A program made the translations under genes and the position numbers. From Falsiroseomonas sp051859025 (lineage in GTDB: Bacteria > Pseudomonadota > Alphaproteobacteria > Acetobacterales > Acetobacteraceae), in assembly GCF_051859025.1 (NCBI RefSeq), contig NZ_JBHYGL010000034.1, forward strand, positions 1-64,000: DNA of 64,000 nucleotides, in the 5' to 3' direction. Below are positions 53,442 to 63,653 of the stretch, piece by piece. The notes beneath the pieces are model-generated. The model was given only the letters and a program-made list of their open reading frames with translations. It was not told the origin of the DNA and ran no database searches. The stretch's first letter is position 1; each line of letters starts with the position of its first letter.

Positions 53442-54386
53442 ATGACGGAAAGCCGATCCGCGTGGCGCAGCCTCCTCCGCCGGCTGCAGGGCAGGCGCCC
53501 ACCCCCCGCCGCCGACCCGCCCTGGCCCGCGCCCGCGGCGGACGGCTCCCTGCTGGCGGATGAGGATCTGCGCGCATTGGTGCCGTCGGCGCTGGAGAAG
53601 GCGGTCCGCATCCGCTGCCACACCGTGCCGGTGGAACCCTCCATCATCCTCTGCCGCGTGCTCGGCCGCTTCAAGATGCTGGTGGATGGGCGCGACATCG
53701 CGCTCTCCCCCCACCTCATGCTCGATGGCTATTGGGAGATGTGGACGACGACCTTCATGCTGCGCCACGCGGCACCGGGCATGGTCGCCATCGATGTCGG
53801 CGCCAATCTCGGCTATTTCTCCGTCCTGCTCGCCCATCTCGTCGGCCCCACGGGCCGCATCGTCGCGGTGGAGCCCAATCCCCGCCTGGCGCAACTCGCT
53901 GAACGCAACCTGGCGCTGAACGGCTTCTGGCACACGGCGCGGGTCGAACGCATCGCCGCCGGCGCCACCAGCGGCCAACCCGTCCAGTTCCGCTTCATGG
54001 CGTCGGACCCGAAGAACGGCCATGTGGTCGAAGCCGGCGCCGGATTGCCGCCGGGGGAGGCGATGGTCGAGATCGCCGTGCCGGGCATGCGGCTGGATGA
54101 TGTCGTCGCCGGCCCCGTGGATCTCATCAAGATCGACATCGAGGGCGCGGAGGAACAGGCCTGGGCCGGCATGACCCGCCTGCTGGATGCCAGCCCCGCC
54201 ATCATCGTGCTGATGGAATTCAACGCCTTCCGCTGCCGGACGCCGGATGAGACGCTGGCCGGCATGCAAGCGCGTTTCCCGCTGCGCGAATTGCGGCTGG
54301 ACGGCGCGGTGGTGCCGGTGGAGGCCGAGGCGATCCTGCGGCGGCGGGAGGATACGCTGCTGGTGCTGACGCGGCGCGACCTGTAG
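53442..54386 (+). CDS. FkbM family methyltransferase
   Basis: 314 residues. The SAM-binding motif I is AIDVGANLGYFSVLLAHLVG, then VAVEPNPRLAQLAERNLALN; the FkbM-specific RLDDVVAGPVDLIKIDIEGA segment is clear. These enzymes often methylate sugars or polyketides; the acceptor is not indicated here. An N-terminal 40-residue basic/Pro-rich leader precedes the domain. GGAGG precedes ATG 53442. Confidence 0.88.
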   Translation: MTESRSAWRSLLRRLQGRRPPPAADPPWPAPAADGSLLADEDLRALVPSALEKAVRIRCHTVPVEPSIILCRVLGRFKMLVDGRDIALSPHLMLDGYWEMWTTTFMLRHAAPGMVAIDVGANLGYFSVLLAHLVGPTGRIVAVEPNPRLAQLAERNLALNGFWHTARVERIAAGATSGQPVQFRFMASDPKNGHVVEAGAGLPPGEAMVEIAVPGMRLDDVVAGPVDLIKIDIEGAEEQAWAGMTRLLDASPAIIVLMEFNAFRCRTPDETLAGMQARFPLRELRLDGAVVPVEAEAILRRREDTLLVLTRRDL

Positions 54387-54465
54387 GGCCGCCGCAGGAA
54401 GCGTCTGGACGACTGCCCCGCTTGCGCGCGATGCTCCCACGCGAACGAACCGATGGGGGCCTGGC

Positions 54466-55692
54466 ATGGCTGGCATTTCCTTCACGCGCCGCGCGGCACT
54501 GGCGGCCGGCGCCGGCATCGCCTCCGCGCCGCTGATCCGCGCGCGCGGCGCGCAGGCCCAGGGCGCGCCGGTGAAGGTGGGGGAACTCAACTCCTACTCC
54601 CGCATGGCCGCCTTCTCCGTCCCCTACCGCAACGCCATCCAGCTGGCGGTGGATGGCATCAACCGCGCGGGTGGCGTCATGGGGGGCCGGCCCCTCGAAT
54701 TCGTCTTCCGCGACGATGGATCGACACCCGGTGACGCCGTGCGCGTGGCGGAGGATCTGCTGACGCGGGAGGGCTGCGCCTTCCTGGCCGGCACCTTCCT
54801 GTCCAATGTCGGCCTCGCCGTCGCGGACCTCGCGAACCAGCGCAAGAAGCTGTTCCTGGCGACGGAGCCGCTGACCGATGCGCTGACCATGGCGCAGGGC
54901 AACCGCTACACCTTCCGCCTGCGTCCCAGCACCTACATGCAGACGCGGATGCTGACGGAAGCCGCGCGCGGCCGCACCACCCGGCGCTGGGCGATTGTCG
55001 CGCCCAACTACGAATACGGCCAGTCCGCAGCCGCCAATTTCAAGCGCCTGATCACCGCCAGCATCCCGGGCGCGGAGATCGTGGCGGAGCAATATCCGGC
55101 GCTCGGCCGCGTCGATGCCGGCGCCACCGTCGGCGCGCTGGCCCAGGCGCGCCCCGATGGCATCTTCAACGTGCTGTTCGGACCCGACCTGACGGCCTTC
55201 GTGCGGGAGGGCAACACACGCGGCCTGTTCGAACGCCGCTTCGTGCTGTCCCTGCTGACGGGCGAGCCCGAATACATGATCCCGCTGGGGGATGAGACGC
55301 CGGAGGGCTGGATCGTCACCGGCTATCCCTGGGAACAGATCACGGATGGCCCGCACAAGGCCTTCATCGACGCCTACCGCGCCCGCTTCAACGACACGCC
55401 GCGCAAGGGTTCGCTGCTGGGCTACGTCACCGCGCAGGTGGTGGCGAATCTGCTCAACAAGGCGAATTCCATCGACAGCGAAGTGCTGGTGGACGCCTTC
55501 AAGGACCTGCGCACCGATACCGTCGTCGGCAACGTCACCATGCGCGGCATCGACCAGCAGGGCACCATGGGCACCTGGGTGGGGGAGACGGTGCTGCGCG
55601 GCCGCAATGGCGCCATGCGCAATGTCCGCTACGCCGACGGCGCCGACTTCATGTTCCCGGAAGCCGAGGTGCGCGCCGCGCGCCGCAGCTGA
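54466..55692 (+). CDS. branched-chain-type ABC transporter substrate-binding protein
   Basis: 408 residues. A Tat-like signal with two Arg (SFTRRAALAAGAGIASAPLI) leads to a mature chain beginning near QGAPVKVGELNSYSRMAAFS. The Peripla_BP_6 fold (LAVDGINRAGGVMGGRPLEF) is typical of LivK-like receptors, which bind branched-chain amino acids but also urea, amides and aromatic acids. It is first gene of the overlapping operon with LivHM, LivG and LivF, 5 bp before the permease. The partners HyuA/HyuB suggest a hydantoin or cyclic amide ligand, by inference. Confidence 0.92.
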   Translation: MAGISFTRRAALAAGAGIASAPLIRARGAQAQGAPVKVGELNSYSRMAAFSVPYRNAIQLAVDGINRAGGVMGGRPLEFVFRDDGSTPGDAVRVAEDLLTREGCAFLAGTFLSNVGLAVADLANQRKKLFLATEPLTDALTMAQGNRYTFRLRPSTYMQTRMLTEAARGRTTRRWAIVAPNYEYGQSAAANFKRLITASIPGAEIVAEQYPALGRVDAGATVGALAQARPDGIFNVLFGPDLTAFVREGNTRGLFERRFVLSLLTGEPEYMIPLGDETPEGWIVTGYPWEQITDGPHKAFIDAYRARFNDTPRKGSLLGYVTAQVVANLLNKANSIDSEVLVDAFKDLRTDTVVGNVTMRGIDQQGTMGTWVGETVLRGRNGAMRNVRYADGADFMFPEAEVRAARRS

Positions 55693-55697
55693 TATCG

Positions 55698-57551
55698 ATG
55701 GATATCGGTTTCATCGTGGTCCAGTCCCTCTCGGGACTGGCCAGCGCCTCGGCCTTGTTCATCATCGCCTCGGGCCTCACCCTCGTCTTCGGCGTCACGC
55801 GCATCGTCAATTTCGCGCATGGCAGTTTCTACATGCTGGGCGCCTATATCGCCGTCACGGTCGTGCCCTGGCTGCTGGAGATCGACCGTTCGCCCACGCT
55901 GTTCTTCGTGGGCGTGCTGATCTCCGCCATCGCGGTCGGCGTGCTCGGCGTGCTGATGGAGCTTCTGCTGCTGCGCCGGCTCTACAAGGTGCCGGAACTG
56001 TTTCAGCTATTGGCCACCTTCGGCGTGGTGCTGATGGTGCAGGATGCCGTCCTCAAGATCTGGGGGCCTGTGGACATTCCCGGGCCGCGCGCGCCGGGCC
56101 TTCGGCATGGCGTGGAGATCCTAGGCCAGCGATTCCCGGCCTATGAGCTGTTCCTGATCGTCATCGGCCCCGCGGTGCTCGGCCTGCTCTGGCTCCTGAT
56201 GCACCGCACGCGCTTCGGCATCCTGATCCGCGCGGCGACCCGGGACCGGGAAATGGTGGGCGCACTTGGCGTCAACCAGGCGATGCTCTTCACCGGCACG
56301 CTGTTCCTCGGCGCCGCGCTCGCCGGCCTCGGCGGGGCGTTGCAGATTCCCCGGGTGTCGGCGTCATCGCAGATGGACCTTTCCATCATCACGGAGGCCT
56401 TCGTGGTGACGGTGATCGGCGGCATGGGCAGCGTGCCCGGTGCCTTCCTCGCCGCCGTGCTGATCGGACAGCTCCAGGCGTTTGGCGTGCTGGTGTTTCC
56501 GAAGATCACGCTGGTGCTGGTGTTCCTGCTGATGGCGGTGGTGCTGGTGGTGAAGCCCTGGGGGCTGCTCGGCCGCCCGGAAGCCGCCGCCGGGCGCGCC
56601 GCGCTGCCGGAGGGCATTCTGTCAATTCGCGGCTTCGGCTGGGCGGAGAAGCTGATCGCCGCCATCGCCATCGCGGCCATGCTGGCCGTGCCCGTCTTCG
56701 GCGACACCTACACAGTGAAGGTGGCGACGGAGGTGCTGATCTTCGCCCTTGCCGCCTTCTCGCTGAATTTCCTCATCGGCAATGGCGGTATCGTCAGCTT
56801 CGGCCACGCCGCCTATTTCGGCCTGGGCGCCTATGCCGCGGGGCTGCTGGTGACGAAGGGCGGGCTGCCCATGGAACCCGCGCTGGTCGCGGCCCCCATC
56901 GCGGGCGCGGCCTTCGCCGCCCTGTTCGGCTTCTTCGTCGTGCGCCTGTCCGGCATCTATCTGGCGATGCTGACGCTGGCCTTCGCGCAGATCGCCTACG
57001 CCGTCTGCTTCCAATGGGTGGAGGTGACGGGCGGCGACAATGGCGTGGTTGGCGTCTGGCCCAGCGCCTGGGCATCCTCGCGCCACGTCTATCACTACGT
57101 CGTCGCCATCTGCGCCATCCTCGGCATCATCGCGTTGCGGCGCGTGGTCTACGCCCCCTTCGGCGCCACGCTGCGGGCGGCGCGGGATTCGGAACAGCGC
57201 GCGGATGCGATCGGCATCGATGTCCGCACCCATCGATGGCTGGCCTTCACGCTCGCCGGCGCTGCGGCCGGTCTCGCGGGCGGGCTCTACGCCTTCTCCA
57301 AGGGCTCCATCGACCCGACGCTGCTGGCCATCCCGCTTTCCGTCGATTTCCTGGCCATGATCCTGCTCGGCGGCATCCAGACGGTGATGGGGGCGGTCGC
57401 GGGTGCGGCGGCCTTCCACACCATCAAGGACATCTTCATGCCGCTGACGGATTTCTGGCGGTTCCTTCTGGGCGCTTCGATCATCGCGCTGGTGCTGATC
57501 TTCCCGCGCGGCCTGGGCGGCGCCTTCGCTTCCATGCGGGGGCGGGCATGA
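55698..57551 (+). CDS. fused LivH-LivM branched-chain-type ABC permease
   Basis: 617 residues made of two permease domains in one chain. The LivH part (residues about 1-290) begins with LSGLASASALFIIASGLTLV and FGVTRIVNFAHGSFYMLGAY; the LivM part (from about 325) has FSLNFLIGNGGIVSFGHAAY and VTGGDNGV. Each carries the EAA-like cytoplasmic loop that meets the ATPases LivG and LivF. In the common form these are two genes, so this is a fusion, known in several proteobacterial transporters. Its stop overlaps livG (ATGA). Confidence 0.93.
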   Translation: MDIGFIVVQSLSGLASASALFIIASGLTLVFGVTRIVNFAHGSFYMLGAYIAVTVVPWLLEIDRSPTLFFVGVLISAIAVGVLGVLMELLLLRRLYKVPELFQLLATFGVVLMVQDAVLKIWGPVDIPGPRAPGLRHGVEILGQRFPAYELFLIVIGPAVLGLLWLLMHRTRFGILIRAATRDREMVGALGVNQAMLFTGTLFLGAALAGLGGALQIPRVSASSQMDLSIITEAFVVTVIGGMGSVPGAFLAAVLIGQLQAFGVLVFPKITLVLVFLLMAVVLVVKPWGLLGRPEAAAGRAALPEGILSIRGFGWAEKLIAAIAIAAMLAVPVFGDTYTVKVATEVLIFALAAFSLNFLIGNGGIVSFGHAAYFGLGAYAAGLLVTKGGLPMEPALVAAPIAGAAFAALFGFFVVRLSGIYLAMLTLAFAQIAYAVCFQWVEVTGGDNGVVGVWPSAWASSRHVYHYVVAICAILGIIALRRVVYAPFGATLRAARDSEQRADAIGIDVRTHRWLAFTLAGAAAGLAGGLYAFSKGSIDPTLLAIPLSVDFLAMILLGGIQTVMGAVAGAAAFHTIKDIFMPLTDFWRFLLGASIIALVLIFPRGLGGAFASMRGRA

Positions 57552-58330
57552 CGCTGCTTTCGGTGGAGCGGCTGAACAAGAAGTTCGGTGGCGTCGTCGC
57601 CGCGAATGACGTCACCTTCGCGCTGGCTGCTGGCGAAATGCTGGCCATCATCGGCCCGAATGGCGCGGGCAAATCCACCACCTTCAACATGGTCGGCGGC
57701 CAGCTGCGCCCCGATACCGGCCGCGTCGTGCTGGCGGGCCAGGACATCACCGGCCAGCCGCCCCGCCAGATCTGCCGGATGGGCGTCGGCCGCACCTTCC
57801 AGGTGGCCCAGACGTTTCTCTCGATGTCCGTCGCGGGCAATGTCCAGATGGCGCTGATCGCGCATCACGGCCGCACGCGGGATGTGGTGGCGGATGCCGC
57901 CACGCTCTATCGCGACGAAGCCCTCGCGCTCCTGGCCCGCGTCGGCATGGAAGCCGATGCCGATCGCCCAATCGGCGAACTCGCCTATGGCGATGTGAAG
58001 CGCGTGGAACTCGCCATCGCGCTGGCCGCCGCGCCGCGCCTGCTGCTGATGGATGAGCCGACGGCCGGGATGGCGCCCCGCGAACGCGCCGCATTGATGC
58101 AACTCACCGCCGATATCGCACGCGGCAGCGGCATCGGCGTGCTGTTCACGGAACACGACATGGACGCCGTCTTCGCCCATGCCGACCGCATCCTGGTGCT
58201 GGTGCGGGGCGAGGTGATTGCCGAGGGCGCGCCCGACCAGGTGCGCGCGAACCCGGAGGTCCAGCGCGTCTATCTCGGCACCTCGGGCCACAAGGCCGCG
58301 CTGCGGGCCAGGCGCGCCGCGCATGGATGA
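57548..58330 (+). CDS. branched-chain-type ABC transporter ATP-binding protein LivG
   Basis: 260 residues. Walker A GPNGAGKSTT, the switch LAYGDVKRVELAIALA in place of LSGGQ (common in LivG), and Walker B LLLMDEPTAGMAP are present, with the LivG-specific VGRTFQVAQTFLSMSV. It energises the fused permease with LivF. ATG 57548 overlaps the permease stop, and its own end overlaps livF by 8 bp. Confidence 0.94.
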   Translation: MTLLSVERLNKKFGGVVAANDVTFALAAGEMLAIIGPNGAGKSTTFNMVGGQLRPDTGRVVLAGQDITGQPPRQICRMGVGRTFQVAQTFLSMSVAGNVQMALIAHHGRTRDVVADAATLYRDEALALLARVGMEADADRPIGELAYGDVKRVELAIALAAAPRLLLMDEPTAGMAPRERAALMQLTADIARGSGIGVLFTEHDMDAVFAHADRILVLVRGEVIAEGAPDQVRANPEVQRVYLGTSGHKAALRARRAAHG

Positions 58331-59036
58331 CCTCGTCCTCGACGTCACCGGCCTCAAGGCCGGCTATGGCCCGGCGGAGATCCTGTTCGGCGTCGACCTG
58401 ACGCTGCGCCGGGGCGAGGTCGCGGCGCTGATGGGCCGCAACGGCGCCGGCAAATCGACCACGATGAAGGCCATCATGGGCATGCTGCCGCCGCGCGCGG
58501 GCCGCATCCGCTTCGCCGGCGCCGACATCACGGGCTGGGCGCCCTATCGCATCGCCCGCGCGGGCCTCGGCTATGTGCCGGAGGATCGCCGCATCTTCAC
58601 CGACCTGACGGTTGCGGAGAATCTGGAGGTCGGCCGCCGCCCTGCACGCGGCGGCCGCGCGCCCTGGACGCCGGAGCGCCTCTGGTCCTTCTTCCCGAAC
58701 CTGGCGGAAATGCGCGGCCGCCGCGCCAGCGCCATGTCCGGCGGCGAACAGCAGATGCTGACCATCGCCCGCACCCTGATGGGCAACCCCGACGCCGTGC
58801 TGCTGGACGAACCTTCCGAAGGGCTCGCCCCCGTCATCGTCGAGCAGATGGCGGAGGCCGTGCTGCGGATGAAGGAGGAAGGCATCGCCGTGCTGCTTTC
58901 CGAGCAGAGCCTCGATTTCGCCGCCGCCGTCGCGGACCGCGCGATCGTCATCGAGCGTGGCGAGATCCGCTGGACCGGCACGATGGAAGCGCTGGAAAAC
59001 GACGAACAGGTGCGGGCGACATGGCTGACGGTATGA
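58323..59036 (+). CDS. branched-chain-type ABC transporter ATP-binding protein LivF
   Basis: 237 residues. Walker A GRNGAGKSTTMKAIMGML, the signature MSGGEQQMLTIARTLM and Walker B AVLLDEPSEGLAP are canonical, as is the LivF stretch GYVPEDRRIFTDLTVAENLE. It overlaps livG by 8 bp and hyuA by 16 bp, so all are translated in concert. Confidence 0.95.
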   Translation: MDDLVLDVTGLKAGYGPAEILFGVDLTLRRGEVAALMGRNGAGKSTTMKAIMGMLPPRAGRIRFAGADITGWAPYRIARAGLGYVPEDRRIFTDLTVAENLEVGRRPARGGRAPWTPERLWSFFPNLAEMRGRRASAMSGGEQQMLTIARTLMGNPDAVLLDEPSEGLAPVIVEQMAEAVLRMKEEGIAVLLSEQSLDFAAAVADRAIVIERGEIRWTGTMEALENDEQVRATWLTV

Positions 59037-61087
59037 CAGCCCGCCCGGCGCCTGAGGGCATGGTCATCGCGGGCATCGATGTAGGCGGGACCTTCACCGA
59101 CCTGCTGCTGCGCGGGGCAGATGGCCGCATCCACCTGGCGAAAGTCCCCACCACCATCGCCAACCAGGCCGATGGCGTGCTCGCCGCGATCGAGGCCGCG
59201 GGCGCCACCCCCGCGACGCTCGACCTCATCATCCACGGCACCACGGCGACGACGAATGCCGTGCTGGAAAGGAAACTCGCCAAGGTCGGGCTGGTGACGA
59301 CGCAGGGGTTCCGCGACGTGCTGGAACTCGGCCGCCGCACGCGGCCCAACCCCTATGGGCTGAAAGGCGGGTTCGAGCCGCTGGTGCCGCGCGAACTCCG
59401 CCGCGAAGTGGCGGAACGCATGGATGCCCGCGGCGCCGTCGTCACGCCGCTCGACGAAGACGCCGTGGCAGGCGAGGTGCGCGCGCTGGCGGCGGCGGGA
59501 TGTGAATCCCTGGTGATCCATTTCCTCCACGCCTATGCGAACCCCGCGCATGAACGCCGCGCGGGGGAGATCGCGCGCGCCATCTGGCCGAACGGGCATG
59601 TGACGCTCGGCCATGAACTGCTTTCGGAATTCCGGGAATACGAACGCGGCACGACCGCTTCCGTGAACGCCGCCGTGCAGCCCGTGCTGGACCGCTACAT
59701 CACGCGGCTGCAGAAGAAGCTGGCGGAGCGCGGCCACCGGCGCGACCTGCTGGTGATGAATGGCAATGGCGGCACCGTCTCCGCCCGCCTGGTGTCGCGC
59801 GACGCCGCCAAGACCGTGATGTCCGGCCCCGCTTCCGGCGTGATGGCCGCGGCGGCGACGCTGGCGCAGAGCGGGCTGCGCAACGCCATCACCTATGACA
59901 TGGGCGGCACTTCCACCGATGTGGCGCTGATCGCGGGTGGCGTGCCGGAGGTCTCCGCCGAACTCTCCATCGCCTATGGGCTGCCGATCCATCTGCCCAT
60001 GGTCGATGTGCGGACGGTGGGCGCCGGCGGCGGCTCCATCGCCAGCCTGGACCGCGCGGGGATGCTGCGCGTCGGTCCCGAAAGCGCGGGCAGCACGCCG
60101 GGACCGATCTGCTATGGCCGCGGCGGCTCGCGGCCGACGATCACGGATGCGAACATCATCCTCGGAAGGCTCGACCCCGCGCGGCTGCTGGCGGTGAAGG
60201 ATGCCGTCTCCCTAGACAGCATCAGGGAAGTCTTCGCGCGTGACCTGGCGCGCCCGCTCGGCATGACGGTGGAGCAGGCGGCGGAGGCGGTGATCCGCCT
60301 CGGCAATGTCCACATGACCGGCGCGATCCGCCTGGTCTCGCTCTCCAAGGGCCACGACCCCCGCGATTTCTGCCTGTTCGCCTTCGGCGGCGCCGGCCCG
60401 CTGCACGCCGTGGCGCTGGCGCGGGAGATCGGGATTCCGGAGGTGCTGGTTCCTGCGCGCCCCGGCCTGACGAATGCGCTGGGCTGCCTGGTCGCCGACC
60501 TTCGCCAGGATTTCGTCAACACCATCAATCGCGGCCTGTTCGAGATCCCCGTTGAGGAGATTGCCACGACACTGGCCGCGCAGCGCGAACGCGGCATCGC
60601 GACGATCCAGGCCGATGCGCCGGCGCTGGAGGAGATCATCGTGCTGCACAGCGCGGAGATGCAGTTCCGCGGACAGACGCACCTCATCCGCGTCGCGCTG
60701 CCCCGCGACGACATGACGCTGGCGGAGATCCAGCAGGCCTTCGAGGCCGCCTACTTCGCCCGCTTCCGCGTGGAGTTGCCGGAGATCCGCGCCGTGCTGG
60801 TGAACCTGCTGACCACCGTCATCGGCCGGCGGCCTTCCTTTCCGCTTTCCGCGCTGCTGGACCCCGAGGCGCGCCGGGGCGGGATCGACGCCGCGCGTAT
60901 CGGCGACCGCGATCTGTATGCCGATGGCGCCTGGCATCGCGCCGCCGTCTGGCAGCGGGAGAAGCTGCCGGAAGGCGCGGTGCTCGCCGGCCCCGCCATC
61001 ATCCAGCAGGCGGATGCGACGACAGTGCTGGAACCGGGATCGCGCGCCATCGTCGATGCCATCGGCAATCTCCGGGTGACGCCATGA
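59021..61087 (+). CDS. hydantoinase/oxoprolinase subunit A (HyuA)
   Basis: 688 residues of the ATP-dependent hydantoinase A/oxoprolinase family. The N-terminal domain has GIDVGGTFTDLLL, then HGTTATTNAVLERK; the central actin-like fold has YDMGGTSTDVALIAGG and RTVGAGGGSIASLD. With HyuB it forms an enzyme that opens cyclic amides such as N-methylhydantoin or 5-oxoproline, or carboxylates ketones (acetone carboxylase relatives). It overlaps livF upstream and hyuB downstream (ATGA), so uptake and turnover share one operon. Confidence 0.93.
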   Translation: MADGMTARPAPEGMVIAGIDVGGTFTDLLLRGADGRIHLAKVPTTIANQADGVLAAIEAAGATPATLDLIIHGTTATTNAVLERKLAKVGLVTTQGFRDVLELGRRTRPNPYGLKGGFEPLVPRELRREVAERMDARGAVVTPLDEDAVAGEVRALAAAGCESLVIHFLHAYANPAHERRAGEIARAIWPNGHVTLGHELLSEFREYERGTTASVNAAVQPVLDRYITRLQKKLAERGHRRDLLVMNGNGGTVSARLVSRDAAKTVMSGPASGVMAAAATLAQSGLRNAITYDMGGTSTDVALIAGGVPEVSAELSIAYGLPIHLPMVDVRTVGAGGGSIASLDRAGMLRVGPESAGSTPGPICYGRGGSRPTITDANIILGRLDPARLLAVKDAVSLDSIREVFARDLARPLGMTVEQAAEAVIRLGNVHMTGAIRLVSLSKGHDPRDFCLFAFGGAGPLHAVALAREIGIPEVLVPARPGLTNALGCLVADLRQDFVNTINRGLFEIPVEEIATTLAAQRERGIATIQADAPALEEIIVLHSAEMQFRGQTHLIRVALPRDDMTLAEIQQAFEAAYFARFRVELPEIRAVLVNLLTTVIGRRPSFPLSALLDPEARRGGIDAARIGDRDLYADGAWHRAAVWQREKLPEGAVLAGPAIIQQADATTVLEPGSRAIVDAIGNLRVTP

Positions 61088-62811
61088 TGGATGCCCTCAC
61101 CCTCGCCGTCATCCAGGCGGGCCTCCAGCAGGTCTGCAACGAGATGGACATCGCCTTCTCCCGCGCCGCCTTTTCGCCTGTCATCGCGGAGGCCGATGAC
61201 CGGTCGGACGGCATCTACGCGGCGGAGGATGGCGCGCTGATCGCGCAGGGCGAACTCGGCCTGCCCGTCTTCGTCGGCACGATGGCGCATTCCGCCGCCC
61301 ATCTGGTGCGCCTGATCCGCGAAGGCGCCGTCGCGGCGCCCGAACCCGGCGACATCTACATCGTCAACGACCCCTATCTCGGCGGCACGCACCTCATGGA
61401 TGTGCGCTTCGCCCTGCCCTTTTTCGTGGAAGGGGAGTTGTTCTGCTGGCTGCAGAACACCGGCCACTGGCCGGATATCGGCGGCATGGTTCCCGGCGGT
61501 TTTTCCGCTCACGCAACGGAGGTCGAGCAGGAAGGCCTCCGCCTGCCCCCCGTGAAGCTCTTCAAGCGCGGCGTGCTGGACCGGGAGATCCTGTCCATCA
61601 TCCAGTCCAACATCCGCGTGGCCGAACAGCGCATCGGCGACATCAAGGCGCAGGCCGCGGCACTCCTGGTCGGCGAACAGCGGCTACGGGAGATCGTGGC
61701 CCGCTACGGCCTGGCGACGCTGCGCACCGCCATCGCCGGCATCAGCGATCGCGCCGCGGATCGCATGCGCGCCGAGATCCGCCGCATCCCCGAAGGCAGC
61801 TACAGCGCGGAGGCCTTTGTCGATTCCGATGGCGTGGTCAACGAACCCTTGCGCATCGCGCTGACAATCACGCGCACGGGCGATGAACTTCACTTCGACC
61901 TGTCGCAAAGCTCGCCACCCTGCCAGGGCCCGATGAATTCCGTCTGGGCCACGACCTGCTCCGCCGTCTATCTCGCGATGAAGCACATCTTCCCCGATGT
62001 GCCGATCAATGCCGGCACCTTCGCGCCGCTGCGCGTGATGCGGCCGGAGGGCACCTTCCTCGATGCCCGCTACCCCCGCCCCGTCTCCGGCTGCGCGGCC
62101 GAGGTCTCCCAGCGCGTGGCGGAGGCGGTGTTCCTCGCCCTCGCCCCGGTGCTCGACATCTGGGCGGCACCCGCCGGCACTTCCGGCAATTTCGCGCTGG
62201 GCGGCTTCGATCCCGCGCGCAAGGCCGGCTATGTGATGTACCAGATCACCGGCGGCGGCTATGGCGCCACGGGGGATGCGGATGGCCTGACCAATGGCTG
62301 TTCCACCATCGGCATCAGCAAGACCGCGCCGGTCGAGGTGATGGAACAATACTACCCCATCCTGTTCCGCCGCTTCGCGATCCATGAGGGCAGTGGCGGC
62401 GCCGGCGCGCATCGCGGCGGCTTCGGCGTGCATTACGAGATCGAGCTGCTGCGCGGCGAGGCGCGGGCCAGCTTCGTGATGGACCATGGCCGCTTCGGCC
62501 CGCCCGGCGTGCGCGGCGGCGGCGATGGGGCGCGCAACGTCGTGCGCCTGCACCGCGACGGCACCACCACCGTCCCGGCGCATCTGTCGAAGGACCAGGG
62601 CCTGCTGCTCCGCGCCGGCGACCGGGTGGAGGTGATGACCCCCGGCGGCGGCGGCCATGGCGATCCCCTCACCCGCGATCCTGCCCTCGTCGCGCGCGAC
62701 GTGACGCGCGGCACCTACACCAGCGCGCAGGCTGAATCGCTCTGGGGCGTGGTGCTGCGCGACGGCGCGGTGGATGAGGCCGCCACGGCTGCGCGAAGGG
62801 CGCGCGCATGA
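61084..62811 (+). CDS. hydantoinase subunit B (HyuB)
   Basis: 575 residues of the hydantoinase B/oxoprolinase family: it begins ALTLAVIQAGLQQVCNEMDI and has the family blocks IVNDPYLGGTHLMDVRFALP, QNTGHWPDIGGMVPGG and the late GGGGHGDPLTRDPALVARDV. It works as a pair with HyuA. Overlap with hyuA is ATGA, and its stop overlaps the FAD-subunit gene. The natural substrate cannot be read off. Confidence 0.93.
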   Translation: MMDALTLAVIQAGLQQVCNEMDIAFSRAAFSPVIAEADDRSDGIYAAEDGALIAQGELGLPVFVGTMAHSAAHLVRLIREGAVAAPEPGDIYIVNDPYLGGTHLMDVRFALPFFVEGELFCWLQNTGHWPDIGGMVPGGFSAHATEVEQEGLRLPPVKLFKRGVLDREILSIIQSNIRVAEQRIGDIKAQAAALLVGEQRLREIVARYGLATLRTAIAGISDRAADRMRAEIRRIPEGSYSAEAFVDSDGVVNEPLRIALTITRTGDELHFDLSQSSPPCQGPMNSVWATTCSAVYLAMKHIFPDVPINAGTFAPLRVMRPEGTFLDARYPRPVSGCAAEVSQRVAEAVFLALAPVLDIWAAPAGTSGNFALGGFDPARKAGYVMYQITGGGYGATGDADGLTNGCSTIGISKTAPVEVMEQYYPILFRRFAIHEGSGGAGAHRGGFGVHYEIELLRGEARASFVMDHGRFGPPGVRGGGDGARNVVRLHRDGTTTVPAHLSKDQGLLLRAGDRVEVMTPGGGGHGDPLTRDPALVARDVTRGTYTSAQAESLWGVVLRDGAVDEAATAARRARA

Positions 62812-63653
62812 TCCGCTACCATCGTCCCGCGACGCTGACCGAGGCGCTGGCCATCCGCGCCGGCGAGGATGTCGCGATCCTGGCCGGTGCGACCGACATA
62901 TACCCCGCCGCCGCCAATCGCCGCGCCTGGGGCGATCCCACGCACAAGGATGTGCTGGACATCACCGCCATCCCCGGCCTGCACGACATCGAGGAAGACG
63001 CGCATGGCTGGCGGATCGGCTGCCTCGTCACCTGGTCGCAGGTCGCACGCGCCGATCTGCCGAGGCAATTCGACGGGCTACGCCAGGCGGCGCGGCAGGT
63101 CGGCGGCGTGCAGGTGCAGAATCGCGGCACCATCCTCGGCAATCTTGTCACCGCATCGCCCGCCGGCGACGGCATCCCGAACCTGCTGGCGCTGAACGCC
63201 ACTGTCGAGATCGCGGGCCCCGATGGCACGCGCATGATGCCCGTCGCCGATTTCCTCACGGGCTATCGCGCCACGGCACTGGGCCACGACGAGATCGCGG
63301 TGGCGCTGCACATTGCGAAGATGCCTCGCGCCATCAGCGGCTTCCGCAAACTCGGCGCGCGGCACTACCTCGTCATCTCCATCGCCATGGTGGCGGGTGT
63401 CGTGGACATCGACGAGAATGGCCGCATCCTGATGGCGCGCCTTTCCATCGGCGCCTGCACCGCGACGGCACAGCGCCTGCCGGTGCTTGAGGGCGAGTTG
63501 CGCGGCACCTCCATCTACCAGGCGGACAAGGTGCCGGAGGCAAGGCACCTCGACCACCTTTCCCCCATCGACGACATCCGCGCCACCGCCGCCTATCGCC
63601 GCGATGCCGCGCTGCGTCTGCTGCGCGACCTGCTCTGGGAGTTCGGGGAATGA
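62808..63653 (+). CDS. molybdenum hydroxylase FAD-binding (medium) subunit
   Basis: 281 residues of the xanthine dehydrogenase/CO dehydrogenase medium-subunit family. The FAD motifs are LAGATDIYPAAANRR (in place of AGGTDL) and TILGNLVTASPAGDGIPNL, both near those of CoxM/XdhB. It passes electrons from the 2Fe-2S subunit to FAD. It overlaps hyuB (ATGA) and the next gene (ATGA). A large molybdopterin subunit should follow beyond the window. Confidence 0.92.
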   Translation: MIRYHRPATLTEALAIRAGEDVAILAGATDIYPAAANRRAWGDPTHKDVLDITAIPGLHDIEEDAHGWRIGCLVTWSQVARADLPRQFDGLRQAARQVGGVQVQNRGTILGNLVTASPAGDGIPNLLALNATVEIAGPDGTRMMPVADFLTGYRATALGHDEIAVALHIAKMPRAISGFRKLGARHYLVISIAMVAGVVDIDENGRILMARLSIGACTATAQRLPVLEGELRGTSIYQADKVPEARHLDHLSPIDDIRATAAYRRDAALRLLRDLLWEFGE